DNA of 64,000 nt, taken from positions 558,001 to 622,000 of the forward strand of contig CAYMNQ010000001.1 of the NCBI GenBank assembly GCA_964391865.1, read 5' to 3'. Of this stretch, positions 28,712 to 37,446 are shown in pieces. The DNA is from DASZQL01 sp964391865 (lineage in GTDB: Bacteria; Planctomycetota; Phycisphaerae; Phycisphaerales; UBA1924). The stretch's first letter is position 1. Each line of letters starts with the position of its first letter. The notes under the pieces were generated by a model. The model did not search any database. It had not been told where the DNA came from and saw only the letters and a program-made list of their open reading frames with translations. Both the position numbers and the translations under genes were made by a program.

Positions 28712-29356
28712 TCAAACCGCGGTGATGAAGGGGAATCCGAGGGTTCTGCCGGCGGCGCGGAGGGCATTGTCCCATTCCGTCGATGCCTGCCTGGCGATTT
28801 CGATTCCCGCCGCGCTAGGGAGCCGCCACCAGCAGACGTGGGCCGGGGCGTCGAGGTCGAGGGCCAGTTCCGCGACCTGTGTTTTCGACAGGTCGGCGAA
28901 GGGGGTTTCGATCGTCAGTTCGGTCGACCCACCGGCGATCGTGTGCAGTTCGATCTCGAGCAGCCGGTTGATCAGCGATGCCTTCTCAGCGACGGCGGAC
29001 ATGGCGCGAAGATCGTCGCCGCATTGGACGGGCCAGATAAGGCGCGTGCAGCGCTCCCCCACCGCCTCGCTGGCAGCGGCGAGCATGAGCGCGGTGTGTT
29101 CGAGCGCCGGGGCCGCCGGCAGAAGGCTCGTGAGCGGTCGCTCCGACGCAAAGCACACGCGCCCGAGACCGAGCAGGTCGGCCTGTTGTTCGCTCGCTCG
29201 GCGGTGGAGCGGTGTGATCTCGCCCTCGCCCCACGCGCTCCCGATGGGCGGGCACCACGCGACGACGGACTCGGGATCGTCCGCCATCAGGCAGGCGACC
29301 AACGCCGGCAAGCCGCCGTCGTGGATGATGCAGATCCGCTCGTGTTCGCCGGGCAT
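28712..29356 (-). CDS. Degenerate QueC/ExsB-like protein
   Basis: A 214-residue protein weakly resembling 7-cyano-7-deazaguanine synthase (QueC) and the adenine-nucleotide alpha-hydrolase fold. The N-terminal strand and loop read ICIIHDGGLPALVACLMA where QueC has an S-G-G-x-D-S P-loop. The C-terminal half has TPFADLSKTQVAELALDL, matching the conserved P-L-x-x-x-x-K-x-x-x-x-x-x-G-x-x-L segment. The four-cysteine zinc site of QueC is missing, so catalysis as QueC is unlikely. The start at 29356 is chosen because homology begins there. It lies between the S41 protease gene and rplU. Confidence 0.55.
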   Translation of the reverse strand: MPGEHERICIIHDGGLPALVACLMADDPESVVAWCPPIGSAWGEGEITPLHRRASEQQADLLGLGRVCFASERPLTSLLPAAPALEHTALMLAAASEAVGERCTRLIWPVQCGDDLRAMSAVAEKASLINRLLEIELHTIAGGSTELTIETPFADLSKTQVAELALDLDAPAHVCWWRLPSAAGIEIARQASTEWDNALRAAGRTLGFPFITAV

Positions 29357-29382
29357 GGGAACAGTATCGGCCGCGAGCGGGT

Positions 29383-29487
29383 TGCGGCTTGCGGGATGCG
29401 GTGTGCGGCGCAGGAACATAAATGTCGTACGGTCTGTTTGGCGCGCATTGCTCGAACGCAAGCCGCACACCGCAGACCGCACCCCGC
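29383..29487. repeat. Spaced inverted repeat (GCGGCTTGCG / CGCAAGCCGC)
   Basis: Segment about 29385-29410 reads GCGGCTTGCGGGATGCGGTG and onward; segment about 29457-29485 reads CGCAAGCCGCACACCGCAGA and onward, an imperfect reverse complement. About 50 bp with GC-poorer bases separate them. It sits between the S41 protease stop and the QueC-like start. It looks like an extragenic palindromic repeat pair rather than a terminator because no T run follows. Confidence 0.5.
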
Positions 29488-29509
29488 CCAGAGCCTTCGG
29501 GTGTTCTCC

Positions 29510-31711
29510 TCAATTCTCGTTCGTGCGGGCCTGCCGGATCGGCGTGCCGACGACCTGCGACTGGACGAGCATGAGAGCGGCTTCGAGCTGCGGGTCGAGC
29601 CCTTCGGTGAGGAGTTTAGTTTCGTCGGGGGCGGCGGGGTCCTCGATCTTCTTGCCGTTCTCGTCGAATCGGGCGATGTCGGCTTCCTGGCGCAGGACGA
29701 GCGCGTCGCCCATCTGCTTCGGGAGCATCTCGACGGTGACGTCCGGCTCGACGCCCCACTTTTCGCAGCCGGGGCGGCGGTGGATCAGGCGTCCCTCGGG
29801 GAGGCGGTAGAACTGCGTCGTGAGCTTGAACGCGGCCCTCGGGCTGAGACCGAAGACCTGTTGCACAGAGCCCTTGCCGAAGGATCGGTCGCCGAGGATG
29901 ACGGCTTTGTGATAGTCCTGCAGCGCGCCGGAGACGATCTCGCTGGCGGAGGCGCTCCCGCCGTTGATGAGGACGACGACGGGCAGGTCGCCGAGGATCG
30001 CGTCGTTGCCGGGGCGGATGGTCTGGCGTTCGATCTCGCGCCCCTCGGCGTCTTCCTGCGTCACCACCTTGCCCGACTCGGCGAAGAGACTGACGACGCC
30101 GACGGCTTCCTGCAGCAGCCCGCCCGGGTTGAAGCGGAGGTCCATGATGATCCCCCGCAGCCCGGCGACGCGCATCTCATCGATGGCGCGACGCATTTCG
30201 CTGGTCGTGTCTTTCGTGAACTGCGTGAGGCGGAGGTAGCCGATGCGGTGCTCGTCGTCGATGAACCAGCCCCAGTCGGTCTCGTGCGGGCCGTTGCGCT
30301 CCCAGCCCTTCACGCTGTACAGCGGGATGTCCTGGCGGACGAGAGGGAAATCGAGCGGGTCGGCGCAGCCCTCGCGCTCGATCGTGAGGACGACTGGGGT
30401 GCCGGGCTTGCCGGTGATGCGGTCGACGGCCTGAGGGAGCGAGATGCCGAGGGTGGATTCGCCGTCGATCTTGCGGATGAGGTCGCCCGGTCGGATGCCG
30501 GCGCGCTGGGCGGGCGTGCCGTCGAGTGGCGTGACGACTTTGAGGTCGAGGGCGTCGTTGAGCTGGATCTGGATGCCCACGCCGATGAACTTGCCCTCGG
30601 TGGTGCGCTGGAAGTTGGCGAGTTCGTCGGGCCAGATGATGGAGGTGAACTCGTCGAGCTCGCCGATGGCGCCGTTGCCGAATTCGTGGAGCAGGGCGGA
30701 CTCGCCGATCTGCACGGTGCGCGCGTTGACGGCGAGGAGCTTGTCGACGCTGTTGATGAGATCGGTGAGCGCCGCCTTGTCCGGTGCTTCGCGGAAACGC
30801 GTGAGATTCTGGTCGATGAACGCCATGAACTCGTCGCGTTTGGCGGGGTCGTTCAGCGTGGGGAACGGCTCGGCAAGATCGGTGGTGGTCGCCATCACAT
30901 GCAGCGCGTTGAAGGCGCCGACGAGCATCTGCCCGAGTTGCACGCGCTCGACATTCATCTCCGACGCGGAGCCGATGGCGCGGATGACCATCGCGCGATC
31001 GATGCCCACCAGCTTGTCGCGCCAATTCTCGCCCACCTTGTTGAAGGGCGGGAGTTCCTTCTCGCCCTCGGCGATGCGCTGCTGGTTGCGGATCGCGTGC
31101 AGGCGCTCGGGGATGTAGAGCCGGAGCATGATGAGCCGCTGCCCGAGCCGCTTGAGGTCCGGCTCATACGTGCGTTGCTCATCGAAGAGCATGTTGAGGT
31201 AGTTGAAGGAATCGTGGGCGTCGAGCCACCGGCCGGCGGCTTCGTGCTCGCGGGCGGCGGCGAGCGCCTGGTCGACCAGTTCCTTGATCTCGGGCGTGTC
31301 GAGGAACGCCGCTTTGTCCTTCGAGAGCGTGTGGATTTCGATCGCGGCACGAAGGCTTTTCTTCTGGTCGCCCTTCTCGCGCGCCTCGGCGAGGTCTTTG
31401 CGGAGTTGCTCGAGGCGCGTCGCGCGGGCCTCTTCGCGCTTGACGATATTGGCTTTGTAGCGATCGATGCTGGCGCGGAAGGCGGCCATTTCGGGCGTGT
31501 CAAGATTCGGCGCGCCGGCGACGAGTTCCAGCGGGTCCGCCACCCCGCCCATCAGGGCGCGGTCCCACACCTTCTGAGACCACTCCGCCACAGCGGACGT
31601 TTCCGCGGCGACAGCGGCCGGTTGCGGCGCGGGCTTCGCCCACGCGGGGGACATCACGAACGCCGACGCAAGGGCGGCGGCGAGGAACGCACGGCTGAAC
31701 ACCTTCGACAT
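29510..31711 (-). CDS. Carboxy-terminal processing protease (S41 family, Prc/CtpA-like)
   Basis: A 733-residue exported serine protease. Residues 1-25 form a signal peptide ending SPAWA. An N-terminal helical region of about 340 residues with a charged coiled-coil part resembles the E. coli Prc N-terminal domain. A PDZ domain (about 368-450; FIGVGIQIQ, AQRAGIRPGDLI) is followed by the S41 catalytic core with the nucleophile in GGSASASEIVSG (about 587) and the general-base lysine in DRSFGKGSVQ (about 610). A GGAGGTTT ribosome site at 31713-31720 fixes the start. It probably trims periplasmic proteins. Confidence 0.93.
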   Translation of the reverse strand: MSKVFSRAFLAAALASAFVMSPAWAKPAPQPAAVAAETSAVAEWSQKVWDRALMGGVADPLELVAGAPNLDTPEMAAFRASIDRYKANIVKREEARATRLEQLRKDLAEAREKGDQKKSLRAAIEIHTLSKDKAAFLDTPEIKELVDQALAAAREHEAAGRWLDAHDSFNYLNMLFDEQRTYEPDLKRLGQRLIMLRLYIPERLHAIRNQQRIAEGEKELPPFNKVGENWRDKLVGIDRAMVIRAIGSASEMNVERVQLGQMLVGAFNALHVMATTTDLAEPFPTLNDPAKRDEFMAFIDQNLTRFREAPDKAALTDLINSVDKLLAVNARTVQIGESALLHEFGNGAIGELDEFTSIIWPDELANFQRTTEGKFIGVGIQIQLNDALDLKVVTPLDGTPAQRAGIRPGDLIRKIDGESTLGISLPQAVDRITGKPGTPVVLTIEREGCADPLDFPLVRQDIPLYSVKGWERNGPHETDWGWFIDDEHRIGYLRLTQFTKDTTSEMRRAIDEMRVAGLRGIIMDLRFNPGGLLQEAVGVVSLFAESGKVVTQEDAEGREIERQTIRPGNDAILGDLPVVVLINGGSASASEIVSGALQDYHKAVILGDRSFGKGSVQQVFGLSPRAAFKLTTQFYRLPEGRLIHRRPGCEKWGVEPDVTVEMLPKQMGDALVLRQEADIARFDENGKKIEDPAAPDETKLLTEGLDPQLEAALMLVQSQVVGTPIRQARTNEN

Positions 31712-32094
31712 GAAACCTCCATCATCCCAAACGGTGAACCACGCCCGGCATCGTCCCGCATGCACGCCCTGATCTCCGGCGGCGGCTTCAGCGGGTGCTA
31801 TCATCTCCGCTTCGGTCGTCGCACGGCTTGAACGGTTCGGCATCGGGTTCTCCGCGTTCGGGTGCATTCTCGATCGGCTTTCCCGAGGGCCGCTCGGCGG
31901 GCGGCTCGACGCCGCCGACCGTTCGGGCAAGGGTTCTACCGGCGTCACCCGCAAAGGTGCCCGCCGACCCACGAGTTCTCGGACGCACCGGGGCGCGGGC
32001 GCTGACTATACGCACCAACCCGTGTGCCGAGCGGCGGGGATGCAGGGAAGGAAGCGTGGACGCACCGGCGAGTGGGGGTCGCTATCGTTATGCC
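31712..32094. other. Divergent intergenic region
   Basis: About 380 bp between the S41 protease and a small membrane protein transcribed the other way. Open frames extend through it on both strands but show no conserved features. It presumably holds both promoters; no strong consensus box was recognised. Confidence 0.4.
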
Positions 32095-32421
32095 GTGATC
32101 CACCTGTTGCCCACACTGCTCGCCGCCGCCCAGAAACTGGACAAGCCGCTGGAGGTCCCGCGGCATCAGCAGGCGACGCGGGCCGTTGTTCTGTTCGCGG
32201 GCCTTCTCATCGCGGTCTTCGTTGCGGTCGTGGTCCTGATGATCGCGCGGCGGATCGCTCGGCGTGAGATGGCGAAACTGGAGTCGCCGCCGAGACCCAG
32301 CGGCGGGCAACGCTCGGCGTGGGAGGTCGCGGGAGAGCGGGCCGAACCGATGAGCGCCGAGGATTTCAGGCCGAGCGATGATGGCCCTGATCGGCCGAGC
32401 AACGCCGGGAGCCGGGGCTGA
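32095..32421 (+). CDS. Small single-TM membrane protein
   Basis: A 108-residue protein of unknown function. Residues about 29-51 form one strongly hydrophobic helix (VVLFAGLLIAVFVAVVVLM) followed by a basic IARRIARREM stop-transfer segment, then a polar, proline-rich cytoplasmic tail. The GTG at 32095 is the best start by domain content; a GTG at 32056 is an alternative. Its TGA overlaps the ATG of the next gene by one base, showing translational coupling with the SDR enzyme. Confidence 0.65.
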   Translation: MIHLLPTLLAAAQKLDKPLEVPRHQQATRAVVLFAGLLIAVFVAVVVLMIARRIARREMAKLESPPRPSGGQRSAWEVAGERAEPMSAEDFRPSDDGPDRPSNAGSRG

Positions 32422-33212
32422 TGCCCGCCGGCGAACGGTCGGCATCGCGCGACGCTCGGCCGCTGGCGGTGGTCACGGGCGGGGCGCTGCGCGTGGGACG
32501 GGCGATCTGTCTCGAATTCGCGCGCGCGGGGTGCGACGTCCATTTCACCTACCGCTCAAGCGCCGACGCGGCCCGTTCGCTGATCGCGGAACTGAAGTCG
32601 CTCGGCGCGACGGGCGAAGCATCGGAGCTTGAACTCGATGATCTCGCGGCGGTGGAACGGCTCGGCACGCTCGTCTCGGGCGGACGTGTGGATGTGCTCG
32701 TCCACAACGCGTCGATCTACGGACCGACGGAGTATGGGGCGGGCACGCTTGACCCTGCCAGACTGCGTGAAGAAATCATGAGGTACTACCGCGTGAATGC
32801 CGCCGCCCCGATGGTGCTGTCGCTGGCGTGTGCCGCGCGATTGACAGCAAGCCCGCTCCCCGGCGGCGGGGCGATCGTGGCGATGTGCGACATTCACGCG
32901 ATGGGCCGGCCGCGGCGAGGGTTCCTGCCCTACTCTGCGTCGAAGGCGGCCCTGGCGGAGATGGTGCAAACGCTGGCAGTTGATCTCGCGCCGCGCATCC
33001 GCGTCAACGGCGTGGCGCCGGGCGTCGTCGCATTCCCCGAGTCGGGCTACGAGAGCGACGACGGGATGCAGGCGCGCTATCTCTCGCGCGTCCCGCTCGG
33101 GCGCAGCGGCACGCCGCAAGACGCGGCGGGAACCGTGCGCTGGCTCGCGCTCGAAGCGGCGTACGTGACCGGGCAGATCGTGAAACTGGACGGCGGGCGG
33201 TCGCTTACCTGA
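32421..33212 (+). CDS. SDR-family oxidoreductase, pteridine-reductase/FolM-like
   Basis: A 263-residue classical short-chain dehydrogenase. The cofactor motif is TGGALRVG (19-26), the variant found in pteridine reductases and FolM. It is followed by HNAS, the catalytic YSASK (about 171-175) and a C-terminal VTGQIVKLDGGRSL. The substrate is not certain; dihydropteridine reduction is the family-based guess. It is coupled to the upstream small membrane protein (TGATG overlap) and its last 8 bases overlap the tail of the convergent M48 protease gene. Confidence 0.82.
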   Translation: MPAGERSASRDARPLAVVTGGALRVGRAICLEFARAGCDVHFTYRSSADAARSLIAELKSLGATGEASELELDDLAAVERLGTLVSGGRVDVLVHNASIYGPTEYGAGTLDPARLREEIMRYYRVNAAAPMVLSLACAARLTASPLPGGGAIVAMCDIHAMGRPRRGFLPYSASKAALAEMVQTLAVDLAPRIRVNGVAPGVVAFPESGYESDDGMQARYLSRVPLGRSGTPQDAAGTVRWLALEAAYVTGQIVKLDGGRSLT

Positions 33213-34206
33213 TTTCGTGATTCAGATCGTTCGACGTCACCGCCGCGCGCTTCGCGGCGCAGTGCGCGCACCAGCTCGCCGGGTCGCCCAGCGCCAGGCG
33301 CGTCTCGCGTTGCCCCTTGTCCGGCGCGGCGGGCAGGATCGCCAGTTTCGCCAGGAAATCCCGGCGGAAACGCTCTTCGTGCAGTTGGTACTGCGGGTTG
33401 TTCTGCGTGTCGCGGAACGTTGTGTCGAGCAGCTTCTGCACCCGCCCGATGCGCGTCTGCGGCGAGGGATGGGTGGCGAAAAACTCCGGCGCGGAACCCT
33501 CGCCCGCGGCCCGCGCGAGGATCTCCATGACTTGGCGTTGCCCCAGCGGGTTGTAGCCCACCTTCGACATGTAGCGCATGCCCAGCATGTCGGACTCGCT
33601 CTCCTGATCGCGGCTGAATTTCAGCAGGATTCCCGAACCGCCGACGTTGATGACATAGCCACCGATCTGCGCGGCGGCCTCGCTGCCCGAAGCGCCGATC
33701 GCGGCTCCGGCGATGCCCGCGCTGATCTGCGCCACATTCGCCTGCGCGAAGCGCTCGCTCGTGTGGCGCGCGGTGACGTGCCCGATCTCGTGCCCGAGCA
33801 CGCCGGCGAGCTGCGCTTCGTTGGTCATCTGCTCCGCCAGCCCGCGCGAGATGAACACTTTGCCACCGGGCAGCGCGAAGGCGTTGATAACATCCGAGTT
33901 CAGCAGGGTGAACTCCCACGGCAGGGACGGGTTGTCTCCCTCGGTGACGGCGGCCATCGAGCGGCCGATGCGGGTGACGTACTCACGCAGCGCGGGCGAC
34001 GCGACCTCGCCGCCGAACTCCTGCACCATCTGCGGCTTGGCTTCCGCGCCGAGCGAGAGTTCCCGCTCGCGGCTCAGCCCGCCGATCGACAGGACCGATC
34101 GCCCGGCGACGTTCTTGGTGCATCCGCCCAGCGTGCCCGCGAATGTCACTCCCGCGGCGATCACCATCACAGTCTTCAGCCAACGGCTCATGGTGTCTCG
34201 ATTCAT
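33205..34206 (-). CDS. M48-family metalloprotease lipoprotein
   Basis: A 333-residue predicted lipoprotein protease related to LoiP/YcaL and BepA-type M48 peptidases. The signal ends in the lipobox L-G-G-C with Cys29. The zinc motif HEIGH (139-143) sits in VLGHEIGHVTARHTS, and the third ligand region is the following E-S-E-S-D-M-L-G segment. It is likely periplasmic and involved in envelope protein quality control. The C-terminus carries an unusual WCAHCAAK motif. It is divergent from ubiE/menG. Confidence 0.9.
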   Translation of the reverse strand: MNRDTMSRWLKTVMVIAAGVTFAGTLGGCTKNVAGRSVLSIGGLSRERELSLGAEAKPQMVQEFGGEVASPALREYVTRIGRSMAAVTEGDNPSLPWEFTLLNSDVINAFALPGGKVFISRGLAEQMTNEAQLAGVLGHEIGHVTARHTSERFAQANVAQISAGIAGAAIGASGSEAAAQIGGYVINVGGSGILLKFSRDQESESDMLGMRYMSKVGYNPLGQRQVMEILARAAGEGSAPEFFATHPSPQTRIGRVQKLLDTTFRDTQNNPQYQLHEERFRRDFLAKLAILPAAPDKGQRETRLALGDPASWCAHCAAKRAAVTSNDLNHEIR

Positions 34207-34316
34207 ATCGCGTCATCCTCTTTCAAAGGAGTCGACCGCATCACTCCGCGAGAGGCGGATTCCTTCCGCCGGTGCGGACTCGTCCGCCGCGGTGGAACAT
34301 CCTACGATTCCCGCTC

Positions 34317-35120
34317 ATGCCCGCCACTCTTGATCCATCGAAATCTGACGCCGCCGCCCCCGCGTGGAGCGACCCGGAACTGTCTCGGAACCCGCACGCG
34401 CACGCGGAGAAGGCGGAGAAGGTGCGGCGGATGTTCGCCGCCATCGCGCGTTCGTATGACCTGAACAACCGGCTGCACTCGTTCGGGCGCGATCAGTCGT
34501 GGCGGCGGGCGGCGGTGCGGATCGCGAAGCTCGGGCCGTGCGACCGCGTGCTCGATTGCGCCTGCGGCACGGGCGATCTGACTCGCGCCTTCGCCGACGC
34601 CGGGGCGCTGTACGTGACAGGGCTGGATTTCACGGCCGAGATGCTCGACATCGCGCGGACCAAGCGCTTGAAGCCCCGCGCCGCCGACGTGAACGATGCA
34701 CCGCGCATCGAGTACGTGCAGGGCGACGCGATGAACCTGCCCTTTGACAGCGCCTCGTTCGAGGTGGTGTCGATCGCGTTCGGCATCCGCAACGTGACGG
34801 ACCCGGCCCGCGCGCTCCGTGAGTTCCGGCGCGTGCTGAAGCCGGGCGGTCGGTTGGTGGTGCTCGAGTTTGACCGCCCGCGCTTCGCGCCGATCGCGTG
34901 GGCGAACGACCTGTACTGCAACGTCATCATGCCGCGGACCGCGACGCTGATCAGCGGCGACCGCTCCGGCGCGTACAAGTATCTGCCGCGCTCGGTGAAG
35001 ACGTTCATGTCGCGCGAACAGATGATCGACGCGATGAAGCACGCCGGCTTCGCGCGGGTGAGCGCCACGCCGCTGACCTTCGGCGTGTGCGTGTGCTACC
35101 GGGGCGATGTGAGCGCGTAG
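34317..35120 (+). CDS. ubiE: Demethylmenaquinone/ubiquinone methyltransferase (UbiE/MenG)
   Basis: A 267-residue SAM-dependent C-methyltransferase of quinone biosynthesis. Family features include IARSYDLNNRLHSFGRDQSWR, motif I VLDCACGTGDL, GLDFTAEML, GDAMNLPFDSASFEVVSIAFGIRNV in pieces, RVLKPGGRLVVLEF and the C-terminal YLPRSVKTF. In a planctomycete the substrate is most likely demethylmenaquinone (menG), but that is an inference. The start at 34317 leaves a short low-complexity leader before the domain. Confidence 0.9.
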   Translation: MPATLDPSKSDAAAPAWSDPELSRNPHAHAEKAEKVRRMFAAIARSYDLNNRLHSFGRDQSWRRAAVRIAKLGPCDRVLDCACGTGDLTRAFADAGALYVTGLDFTAEMLDIARTKRLKPRAADVNDAPRIEYVQGDAMNLPFDSASFEVVSIAFGIRNVTDPARALREFRRVLKPGGRLVVLEFDRPRFAPIAWANDLYCNVIMPRTATLISGDRSGAYKYLPRSVKTFMSREQMIDAMKHAGFARVSATPLTFGVCVCYRGDVSA

Positions 35121-35431
35121 TTTCGAGGATGAAGCCCGGATGACGCGCCCCGCGCGGTCCGGATAACGCGCGTCGATCTCGGTCACACGTCCGCATACGA
35201 CTTCAACCCTCCGCCAACGCCCGATATTCACGTCCATTTCACGCCGGGAATCGCCCCCCGTTACCCCGACTTATCCGGACGCGGGCAATCGCCCTACGTT
35301 CATGCGGATGCGCCGCGAAGTTCGATGAGCAGTCCCGTCGCACGTACCGCCGGGAGGATCCCGGCTCCGAGGTCCGGCCGTCACGACTCGCGAGGATTCG
35401 CGGGCGTGCCCATGAACGATTCGGAGCCCAC
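35121..35431. other. Intergenic region upstream of the B12-binding-like gene
   Basis: About 310 bp without a convincing gene. It was checked for a cobalamin riboswitch because the next gene has a B12-binding-type domain, but no recognisable B12-box arrangement was seen. A short GATGA-rich leader and CCGGGAGGATCCCGG-like hairpin near 35350-35366 are visible. Confidence 0.4.
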
Positions 35432-36136
35432 GTGAATACCGAAGCCCTTCTCGACAGACTCTTCGACGCGCTCGTCAACGGCGATCGCCCCGCGGCGCGG
35501 GTCGTGGTCCACGACGCCAGCCGCGCCGGCGCCACCGCCGAGCAGATCGTCACCGAACTCTTCTGGCCCGCGTACGAGCGGATCGAAAAGTTCTACCGCG
35601 CGGACCAGATGGAGACGCTGGCGCACCACCTCGCGACGCGGCTGCTCCGCGTGCTCGTCGACCAGGCGGCGCTGGGTTTCTCGCGCCAACCGGCGCAGGG
35701 GCGGACCGTCTTCGCGGTGTGCGGGCCGACCGACGCCGACGAACTCGCCGGGCAGATGGCGGTCGATCTCCTCGAACGCGACGGCTTCACCATCAGCTTC
35801 GCGGGCGGCGGGATCGCGAGCGACGAGATCCTCGGGCAGGTGCAATCAACGCAGCCTGACGTGCTGCTCCTCTTCGCTTCCGCGCCGACGGATCTGCCCA
35901 CGATCCGCGGACTGATCGACCAGATGCGCGAGATCGGCGCGTGCAACGGCATCCAGATCGTGGTGGGCGGCGGCGTCTTTAACCGGGCCGACGGGCTCGC
36001 CGCCGAGATCGGCGCCGACCTGTGGGCCACCAGCCCGCGCGAACTTTCGAACGTGATGCTGCAAGCGCCGGCGAAGCGCGCCGCCGCCGATCAGCAGACG
36101 GTCGGACGCAAGCGGCGCATCAAGCTCGCCGCGTGA
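35432..36136 (+). CDS. B12-binding-domain-like protein lacking the axial histidine
   Basis: A 234-residue protein with a helical cap (about 1-80, including FWPAYERIEKFYRADQMETL) and a Rossmann-type cobalamin-binding domain (about 90-205), the pair seen in CarH/LitR light sensors and methyltransferase activators. The expected E/D-x-H-x-x-G loop reads D101-A-D-E-L-A, so the lower-axial histidine is replaced by Asp103. No DNA-binding domain is fused. The C-terminal 25 residues are basic. It begins with GTG, with GGAG about 6 nt upstream. It might bind cobalamin differently, bind another ligand, or act as a partner protein. Confidence 0.75.
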   Translation: MNTEALLDRLFDALVNGDRPAARVVVHDASRAGATAEQIVTELFWPAYERIEKFYRADQMETLAHHLATRLLRVLVDQAALGFSRQPAQGRTVFAVCGPTDADELAGQMAVDLLERDGFTISFAGGGIASDEILGQVQSTQPDVLLLFASAPTDLPTIRGLIDQMREIGACNGIQIVVGGGVFNRADGLAAEIGADLWATSPRELSNVMLQAPAKRAAADQQTVGRKRRIKLAA

Positions 36137-36193
36137 TCGGTTCTCTTTGAGTGATGGAATTCTCCTCCGGCGCGTCGCCGGAGTCCTCGCCGC

Positions 36194-36230
36194 GCCCCCT
36201 CGGAGCTGGAGCTTCGGGGGGGTCTTTCTT
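36194..36230 (+). terminator. possible intrinsic terminator after the B12-binding-like gene
   Basis: An imperfect stem CCCCCTCGGAGCT with AGCTTCGGGGGG and a GG loop is followed by TCTTTCTTTG. Pairing is interrupted by one or two mismatches. Confidence 0.5.
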
Positions 36231-36242
36231 TGATCAGGACCC

Positions 36243-36410
36243 ACCGCAGTGACGCAGAGATCGCAGAGTCGGAATGAATGCAGGATTGATGCAAAAGCAT
36301 TCAACGCCAGAAATTGATCATCCTGCGCCGACTCGGGCTCCGAGGGTTACACAAGCAATCTGTCTTCGAACCTCCGCGCCTTCTGCGTCTCGGCGGTGAA
36401 CCTTGTCTAC
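36243..36410. repeat. Inverted pair of ACCGCAG-ACGCAGAG extragenic repeats
   Basis: The left arm near 36243-36270 reads ACCGCAGTGACGCAGAGATC. The right arm near 36370-36410 reads, on the minus strand, TTCACCGCCGAGACGCAGAA. A third, direct copy lies at 40205-40233 (ACCGCAGAGACACAGAGGAC). They share the core ACCGC(A/C)GAGAC-CAGAG and occur only between genes here. Confidence 0.6.
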
Positions 36411-37153
36411 ATGTACAGCCCGCCGTTGACGCCGATCTCCTGCCCGGTGATGAAGCTCGCCGCCGGGCTGGCAAGGTACGCGACGATCGACGCGATCTCC
36501 TCCGCTTCGCCCAACCGGCCCATCGGCGTCGTGTCCTCGATCCACTTCAGCGCCTTGTCCGGCACCTTCGACGTCATATCCGTCTTGATGAACCCCGGCG
36601 CGACGCAGTTGACCGTCACGCCCTTCCGCGCGACTTCGCGCGCCAGAGACTTGGTGAACGCGATCAGCCCGCCCTTCGCCGCCGCGTAGTTCGTTTGCCC
36701 GAAGTTGCCCATCTGCCCGATGACGGACGAGATGTTGACGACGCGCCCCCAGCCGCTCTCGACCATGCGCGGCATGAAGAGATGCGTGATCAGCGCCGGG
36801 CCCGTCAGGTTCACATCAATCACCTCGTGCCACTCGGGGGCGGACATTTTGGCGAACGACTTGTCGCGCGTGATGCCCGCGTTGTTCACGATGATCTGCA
36901 CGAGATCGAACGTCTCGTGGATCTGGTGCCCCATGCGGTGGTTCTCTTCGTCCTTCGAGACATCGGCCTGGAACACCTCCGCCTTGCGGCCCATGCCGCG
37001 GATCTCGTCGCGCACTTCCAGCGCCGCTTTGTCGTTGCTGGCGTAGTTCAGCGCGAGATTCGCGCCGTCCTTCGCCAGCGACAGGGCGATGGCCCGCCCG
37101 ATGCCGCGGCCCGCGCCGGTGACGAGTGCGACTTTTCCTTCGAGTGGCAGCAT
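36407..37153 (-). CDS. fabG: 3-oxoacyl-ACP / acetoacetyl-CoA reductase (FabG/PhaB-like SDR)
   Basis: A 248-residue NADP-dependent short-chain dehydrogenase. It has TGAGRGIG (12-19), NNAGITRDKSF, Ser142-143 with Tyr156 and Lys160 in NYAAAKGG, and a C-terminal FITGQEIGVNGGLYM. The sequence around ITRDKSFAKMSAPEW and QTNYAAAKGG is compatible with either FabG of fatty-acid synthesis or acetoacetyl-CoA reductase. No other fab or pha gene is adjacent, so the two cannot be separated by context. Confidence 0.85.
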   Translation of the reverse strand: MLPLEGKVALVTGAGRGIGRAIALSLAKDGANLALNYASNDKAALEVRDEIRGMGRKAEVFQADVSKDEENHRMGHQIHETFDLVQIIVNNAGITRDKSFAKMSAPEWHEVIDVNLTGPALITHLFMPRMVESGWGRVVNISSVIGQMGNFGQTNYAAAKGGLIAFTKSLAREVARKGVTVNCVAPGFIKTDMTSKVPDKALKWIEDTTPMGRLGEAEEIASIVAYLASPAASFITGQEIGVNGGLYM

Positions 37154-37446
37154 GAGCGGTCTCCCTTTCCGAAGATGAGCGCGGCGGTGACGGGCCGGGT
37201 TCCAGGCTCGCGCTCCGGGTGCCGGAGCGATGCGCTGCGCGACAGCATTCTACAGCGCGCAGGCTCAGCAACGAAGAGAAATCGAGACGGGCGCGCGAAA
37301 CTTCGCCTGCTGGCTTCTCCCGCCGCAAGGGCCCGGCGCGTCCAAGAGTGAAGTGATAGGTGATCGCCTTGGCGGCGAAGCCCCTTTCTTTCTTCTTCGC
37401 TCGGGATCAAACGGTTCACGAAGTTCGGAGTCGGGGTTGCAAGACG

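Noticed and set aside
28688..31831. A very long open frame on the plus strand opposite the S41 protease and QueC-like genes
   Set aside because: It has no family features and is rich in R, A, E, V and L in the way GC-rich antisense frames are; the minus-strand genes have clear domains and ribosome sites.
35121..35431. A cobalamin riboswitch before the B12-binding-like gene
   Set aside because: No convincing B12-box or conserved helix order could be found.
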